Below are positions 59,636-64,000 of a DNA stretch of 64,000 bases, one piece after another. Source of the DNA: an uncultured Paracoccaceae bacterium (lineage in GTDB: Bacteria > Pseudomonadota > Alphaproteobacteria > Rhodobacterales > Rhodobacteraceae); NCBI GenBank assembly GCA_947500135.1, contig CANMQX010000002.1, forward strand, positions 124,001 through 188,000, read 5' to 3'. Within the stretch, counting starts at the first letter, position 1. Every line of letters starts with the position of its first letter. Position numbers and translations under genes: made by a program. Below the pieces are notes generated by a model. It made no database searches and had not been told where the DNA came from. It saw nothing but the letters and a program-made list of their open reading frames with translations.

Positions 59636-60511
59636 ATGTCCTATAACGCCCTTCAATCCGATCTGGCCAAACAGGGCTATGTCGCCTCCGATGATCTGGC
59701 GGTGGCGCTGCATCTGGCGCTGTCGCTCGAACGTCCGCTGCTGTTGGAAGGGGCCGCAGGGGTGGGCAAAACCGACGTCGCGCGCACCCTGTCGGCCGTG
59801 CGCGACACCCGCCTGATCCGGCTGCAATGCTATGAAGGGTTGGATGCGGCACAGGCGATCTACGAATGGAACTACCAACGCCAGCTTTTGACCATCCGCG
59901 CCGCCGCCGAAGATGGCGAAACTGGTAAGACAGTTGAACAACGCATCTTCTCACGCGAATTCTTGCTGGAGCGCCCGTTACTGGCTGCCATCACACAGGA
60001 CACGCCCCCTGTCCTACTGATCGACGAAATCGACCGCGCGGATGAGGAGTTTGAAGCTTACTTGCTCGAAATCCTCTCCGACTATCAGGTGTCGATCCCG
60101 GAGCTTGGAACCATAACGGCGAAATCAAAACCCATCGTCATCCTCACCTCAAACGGGACGCGCGACCTGTCAGACGCGCTACGGCGGCGTTGCCTTTACA
60201 CTTATGTCGATTATCCCAGCCGCGAAACGGAACTGGCAATCCTCAAAGCCCGCTGCCCGGATGTTGAGGTGCATCTCTCTACGAAAATCATCGGTTTCGT
60301 TCAAAAGCTACGCGAGGAAACGCTGGAAAAGACCCCTGGTATCGCCGAAATGCTGGACTTTGCGGCAGCCCTTGTGGGGCTTGGCATTGCTGACCTGACC
60401 GACGACCCCGCGATCCTTCAATCAACACTGACAACCCTGCTGAAAACACAAAGCGATCAGGCCCAGATCACGCCGGAGGTGGCTGGTCGCATCGCAGGCC
60501 GCGCCGCATGA
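59636..60511 (+). CDS. coxD: MoxR-type AAA+ ATPase CoxD
   Basis: 291 residues. Walker A LEGAAGVGKTDVART, Walker B VLLIDEIDRADEEFEAY, and sensor 1 LTSNGTRDLSDALRRRC are present. CoxD in Oligotropha acts as a chaperone-like ATPase in building the sulfur-bridged Cu-Mo site. Overlaps coxE by 4 bp, and the VWA protein that pairs with it follows. Confidence 0.93.
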   Translation: MSYNALQSDLAKQGYVASDDLAVALHLALSLERPLLLEGAAGVGKTDVARTLSAVRDTRLIRLQCYEGLDAAQAIYEWNYQRQLLTIRAAAEDGETGKTVEQRIFSREFLLERPLLAAITQDTPPVLLIDEIDRADEEFEAYLLEILSDYQVSIPELGTITAKSKPIVILTSNGTRDLSDALRRRCLYTYVDYPSRETELAILKARCPDVEVHLSTKIIGFVQKLREETLEKTPGIAEMLDFAAALVGLGIADLTDDPAILQSTLTTLLKTQSDQAQITPEVAGRIAGRAA

Positions 60512-61689
60512 GCCGGGTCACCCGTTTCGCCGGGCGCGACCCCGGCCCCGCCGCCCGCATCACGGGCTTTATCGCCCATCTGCGCAGCAACGGACTACGG
60601 CTTGGTGTGGCAGAAGCCGAAACCGCCCTCGCGGCACTCACCGAAATTGTCGCAATATCACCCGACGAAAGCCGCCGCGCGCTGCGCGCCGTTTGCACCG
60701 GCTGCAAAGAAGAAGCCGTGCGTTTCGACGCGCTGTTCGACAGCTATTGGATGGATGCAGGGCGGGTGAAACAGAAGGTGATCAAGAATAAATCCAGCAC
60801 AATCAGCGATGATGTGCATTCATCCCGCGACGCCAAAGGGCAAGACAGCAGTGGTGCAGGATCGGTCAATGCCCCTGACGACACCAGCGGCGACGCCGAA
60901 AGCGATGGCACCGGCAAGCTGATCAGCAGCGAAATCCGCAACCTGTCCCGCAAGGACCTGCGCGACTTGGTCCGCCCCGATGAAATCGCCGAGGCCGAGG
61001 TTATCGCCCGCCGGATTGGAGCCGCATTGCGCGACAAACGATCCCGTCGCCGGATCGCCGCCCGCAAAGGCGACCGGCTGCATTTTCGCAAAACCATCAG
61101 GCACAGCCTGGCCACTGGCGGTGAACCGGTGCGGCTGCTGCGCAAGCGCCGCCCTGACCGGGCGCGCAAGATCGTGGCCCTTTGCGATGTATCAGGGTCA
61201 ATGACGGTCTATGCGCAGGTCTTTCTGGCCTTCCTCGCCGGGCTGATGCGGGCAGACACCACCGCCGACGCCTATCTGTTTCATACCCGGCTTGTGCGGA
61301 TCACCGAAGCCTTGCGCGACAAAGATGCGCTGCGCGCCATTGGGCGCATGTCGCTGATGGCGGATGGGTTTGGCGGCGGGTCAAAAATCGGGCCGTCGCT
61401 CGCGCTCTTTGCTGATACCTACGCCAAACGGTTTGTCGATGGGCGTAGCGTCGTGCTGATCCTGTCCGATGGCTATGACACAGCCCCGCCAGCGATCATG
61501 GGCAACGCATTGGCAAAGCTGAAAAAACGCGGCTGCAAGATCATCTGGTTGAACCCGTTGAAAGGCTGGAATGATTACGCGCCGGTTGCCGCCGGAATGG
61601 CCGCCGCCCTGCCCCACCTGGACCTGTTCGCTGCGGCCAACACGCTGGGCGATCTGGCGGCGCTGGAAACGGAGCTTGCAGTGCTATGA
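60508..61689 (+). CDS. coxE: VWA-domain maturation protein CoxE
   Basis: 393 residues. The C-terminal VWA domain has a MIDAS site in ALCDVSGSMTVYA (DxSxS). The middle has a Ser/Asp-rich linker (SSTISDDVHSSRD). It works with CoxD in cofactor assembly; CoxD/CoxE pairs resemble MoxR/VWA systems. Coupled to both neighbours by 4-bp overlaps. Confidence 0.92.
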   Translation: MSRVTRFAGRDPGPAARITGFIAHLRSNGLRLGVAEAETALAALTEIVAISPDESRRALRAVCTGCKEEAVRFDALFDSYWMDAGRVKQKVIKNKSSTISDDVHSSRDAKGQDSSGAGSVNAPDDTSGDAESDGTGKLISSEIRNLSRKDLRDLVRPDEIAEAEVIARRIGAALRDKRSRRRIAARKGDRLHFRKTIRHSLATGGEPVRLLRKRRPDRARKIVALCDVSGSMTVYAQVFLAFLAGLMRADTTADAYLFHTRLVRITEALRDKDALRAIGRMSLMADGFGGGSKIGPSLALFADTYAKRFVDGRSVVLILSDGYDTAPPAIMGNALAKLKKRGCKIIWLNPLKGWNDYAPVAAGMAAALPHLDLFAAANTLGDLAALETELAVL

Positions 61690-62453
61690 CCCCTGCCGAA
61701 GTGCAATCCAGCGATCTGGCCGAAGCCGCACAGGACCTGCGCGCGCGTGACGAACCCTTTGCCTTTGCCACCATCGTGCGTACGGCCGGCGCCACGGCAG
61801 CGAAACCCGGGGCCAAGGCACTGCTCAGCGCGGATGGGACGATCCTGCACGGCTGGCTGGGCGGCGGCTGCACACGCGGTGCTGTGAAACGGGCCGCACT
61901 GGCCGCGTTACAGGACGGCACCCCGCAGCTTATCTCAGTCGCGCCAGAGGATTTGCTGGCCGAAAAAGGCGTCAGCGCAGGGGAGGAAGTCGATGGCACC
62001 GTCTTCGCCCGCAATGGGTGCCCATCGCGGGGAACTGTCGACATCTTCATCGAACCCTGCCTACCGACCCCGCAACTGGTTGTGCTGGGCGCATCACCGG
62101 TGGCGGAGGCTTTGGGGCGGCTTGGCCCGGAATTTCACTGGGACTGCACGGCAGCCCTGCCCGAAACCGGACAGCCACGCCAGCGGGTCATCGTCATCGC
62201 AACCCAAGGTCAGGGTGATCTTGATGCGCTGACGTGTGCGCTGGCGACGCCTGCGATACATATCGCCTTTGTCGGCAGCACCCGCAAATTCGCGACCCTT
62301 GCAGACAAACTGGAAGGCAACGGTTTGGCGCGCGCGCAGATCGACGTGATCAAAGCGCCAGCCGGGCTTGATATTGGGGCGGTCACGCCCGAAGAAATCG
62401 CACTGTCCATTCTAGCCGAACTGGTCAGTATCCGGCGCAAAGTGGTTGGCTGA
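61686..62453 (+). CDS. coxF: XdhC-type maturation protein CoxF
   Basis: 255 residues. The XdhC/CoxF N-terminal part is ATIVRTAGATAAKPGAKAL with GWLGGGCTRGAVKRAA. A Rossmann-type C-terminal domain follows (LVVLGASPVAEAL). The family helps insert or sulfurate the molybdenum cofactor. No coxG, coxB, coxH, coxI or coxK follows; the operon ends here against the convergent TRAP genes, 8 bp away. Confidence 0.9.
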   Translation: MTPAEVQSSDLAEAAQDLRARDEPFAFATIVRTAGATAAKPGAKALLSADGTILHGWLGGGCTRGAVKRAALAALQDGTPQLISVAPEDLLAEKGVSAGEEVDGTVFARNGCPSRGTVDIFIEPCLPTPQLVVLGASPVAEALGRLGPEFHWDCTAALPETGQPRQRVIVIATQGQGDLDALTCALATPAIHIAFVGSTRKFATLADKLEGNGLARAQIDVIKAPAGLDIGAVTPEEIALSILAELVSIRRKVVG

Positions 62454-62461
62454 ACCAGTTG

Positions 62462-63745
62462 TTATTGCAACGCATTCGGCAGGAACAGCGCGATAGCTGG
62501 GAACGCAATCAGTAAAAACGCCATCGCCAGCATCGTCAGGCAGTAAGGCAATGCCCCCAGCATCACCTCGTTCAAACTGCCCGATTTGCGCGCGCCTTGC
62601 ACAACATAAAGGTTCAGACCAACGGGCGGGGTGATCAGTGCCATTTCGATCAGCACGATCATCAGAATGCCAAACCAGATTACATCATAGCCTTGGGCGA
62701 CAACCAGCGGCACAATAATCGGGATCGTGACCACCATCAGCGACAGGGTTTCGATGAAAAAGCCCAGCACGATGTAAAGGACGACAACCACCAGAATGGT
62801 TTTCAACGGGGTCAGGCCAAGGCCGGTCATGAACGCCGTCAACTCACGCCCCAACCCGGCAGAGGCCAGCGTAAAGTTCAAAAATGACGCCCCGATCACG
62901 ATCAGCATGATCATCGATGTGATCTTGACGGTCCCAGTCAGGCTTTGCGTCAGCATCGCCCATGACACACCGCCAAAGGCAAGCGCGATCAGAAATGCAC
63001 CGGCCACACCAACCGCCGCCGCCTCTGTCGGGGTGGCCCAGCCCAGATAAATCGACCCGACGATCAGCCCGAAAAGGATCAGGATCGGCACCAGATCAAT
63101 CAAGGCACGCATCATCTGTGGCAATGGAAAGGTCCGGCGCACACCGCCCAGATCAGGACGGATCAGGCAGATGATGGCGGTCACAGCCATAAACGCGATG
63201 GCCAGAAAGATCCCCGGGATCAACCCGGCCAAAAACAGCTGCGGGATCGATGATTGGGTCAGAAACCCATAGACAATCAGGTTGATTGATGGCGGGATCA
63301 TGATGCCCAATGTGCCACCGGCGGCAATCGCCCCGGAAAACAGCTTCGGATCATAACCCAGCTTTTCCGCCTGCGGCATCGCGACGGTCGCAACCGTGGC
63401 CGCCGTGGCCACGGATGACCCTGAGGTCGCTGAAAACATCGTTGCTGTCGCCACATTGGCGTGGACCAACCCGCCCGGCAGCCACGACACCCACCGGTCC
63501 AGCGCTGCGTAGGTGCGCGTGGCGACACCGCTGCGCACCAGAATTTCGCCCAGCATGACGAAAAACGGGATCGCAATCAAAGTCGCCGAATTGGATGACG
63601 ACCAGACCATATTGCCCAAACCGCGCGTCAGTGGAAAACTGGAAAAGAACAGATCAACGAAAAACCCCAGCAAAAACAACACGATACCAACCGGAATTGA
63701 TAGCGCCAGCACGCCCAGCAACGCGACAGAGACGTAGGCGATCAT
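62462..63745 (-). CDS. TRAP transporter large permease (DctM type)
   Basis: 427 residues from ATG 63745 (MIAYVSVALLGVLALSIPVG). About 12 hydrophobic segments. GGTLGIMIPPSINLIVYG and ATPTEAAAVGVAGAFLIAL are DctM family signatures. With a periplasmic binding protein it moves an organic acid using a sodium gradient. Its start overlaps the small permease gene stop by 4 bp. Substrate and binding protein are beyond the right edge. Confidence 0.93.
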   Translation of the reverse strand: MIAYVSVALLGVLALSIPVGIVLFLLGFFVDLFFSSFPLTRGLGNMVWSSSNSATLIAIPFFVMLGEILVRSGVATRTYAALDRWVSWLPGGLVHANVATATMFSATSGSSVATAATVATVAMPQAEKLGYDPKLFSGAIAAGGTLGIMIPPSINLIVYGFLTQSSIPQLFLAGLIPGIFLAIAFMAVTAIICLIRPDLGGVRRTFPLPQMMRALIDLVPILILFGLIVGSIYLGWATPTEAAAVGVAGAFLIALAFGGVSWAMLTQSLTGTVKITSMIMLIVIGASFLNFTLASAGLGRELTAFMTGLGLTPLKTILVVVVLYIVLGFFIETLSLMVVTIPIIVPLVVAQGYDVIWFGILMIVLIEMALITPPVGLNLYVVQGARKSGSLNEVMLGALPYCLTMLAMAFLLIAFPAIALFLPNALQ

Positions 63746-64000
63746 TGCAATGTCTCCTGCTCGGCAAAGGCGCCTATGACACTTTCGGTATCTGCGTAGC
63801 GGCGTTTCACCAACAGGCTCAACGCGGCAAGCGTTGTCAGGCTGGACATGACAGCAAACCAGACCCAGCCCGCAAACCACGGCAACTGCACCCAGATCAA
63901 TGGCGTTTCCAGCGGGGTATTCGCGGTTGATCCATTGACCAATGATCGTTCAACGACTGGCCATGCCTTGACCGCAATCATGATGACAACACCCGACATC
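63742..64000 (-). CDS. TRAP transporter small permease (DctQ type), 5' end cut by window edge
   Basis: At least 85 C-terminal residues are visible; the true start lies to the right. Two hydrophobic segments (FAGWVWFAVMSSLTTLAALSL near the end) and the PLIWVQLPWFAGW stretch fit DctQ proteins. It is coupled to the large permease by ATGA overlap. An ATG at 63999 is probably internal. Confidence 0.8.
   Translation of the reverse strand, partial: MSGVVIMIAVKAWPVVERSLVNGSTANTPLETPLIWVQLPWFAGWVWFAVMSSLTTLAALSLLVKRRYADTESVIGAFAEQETLQ

Overview
The window looks like chromosome from a marine alphaproteobacterium of the Rhodobacteraceae (Roseobacter group). The evidence is moderately high GC, dense ATGA-overlapping operons, the cell-cycle pair sciP/ctrA, a Hint-domain protein, a 'component of SufBCD complex'-type membrane protein, TRAP permeases and a form I CO dehydrogenase cluster. 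I cannot fix genus or species by reading alone.

Layout. 0-4 kb: a partial 3-hydroxybutyrate dehydrogenase gene with a probable small RNA or leader attenuator upstream of it, a lone oligopeptide-type solute-binding protein, and an arsC-aqpS arsenic pair. 3.6-8.8 kb: an XRE-cupin regulator facing an AMP-ligase / DsbA-like / MFS operon, then an O-antigen-ligase-like protein. 8.9-20 kb: mfd, hemB, a LacI regulator divergent from a phytanoyl-CoA dioxygenase-like gene, a SYLF lipoprotein, and a DMGDH/GcvT-type oxidase with a MobA-like nucleotidyltransferase. 20-30 kb: Hint protein, tRNA-Leu(CAA), zinc metallopeptidase, YqaA-like protein and dsbB, an Lrp regulator divergent from arginase and ornithine cyclodeaminase, an AT-rich orphan gene, gyrA and an outer-membrane protein. 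30-42 kb: trmFO, a methyltransferase, gluQ, hisI, an Fe-S scaffold gene followed by an unusual set of hairpins and a 40-residue membrane protein, then recG-ligA-ctrA-sciP on the minus strand and mnmA. 42-52 kb: a P-loop protein, metA (acetyl type), an alpha/beta hydrolase, then a minus-strand type VI secretion cargo island (vgrG, nuclease-like toxin, candidate immunity gene, unknown small gene, DUF2169, PAAR-like). 52-64 kb: ppk2-tetR, a PagL-like gene, a stand-alone AsnC ligand domain, an MHYT-LytTR regulator with coxMSLDEF, and TRAP permease genes running off the right edge.

Functional links. The cox genes make and mature a molybdenum CO dehydrogenase, with a membrane LytTR regulator directly upstream and a set of GTGCAA/TTGCAC half-sites in its promoter region. 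The VgrG island lacks all core T6SS genes, so it would depend on an apparatus encoded elsewhere. Arginase plus ornithine cyclodeaminase convert arginine to proline, and the divergent Lrp gene shares with them an intergenic dyad that looks like an operator.

Most interesting non-gene signals. Two intergenic arrays of CCGAC repeated every 11 bp, about 26 kb apart. A repeated theme of perfect hairpins without U-tracts at gene ends, most strikingly three consecutive hairpins with 3-nt loops at 34254-34326. A structured, terminator-ended minus-strand region after the 40-residue protein gene. A probable sRNA at 390-464.
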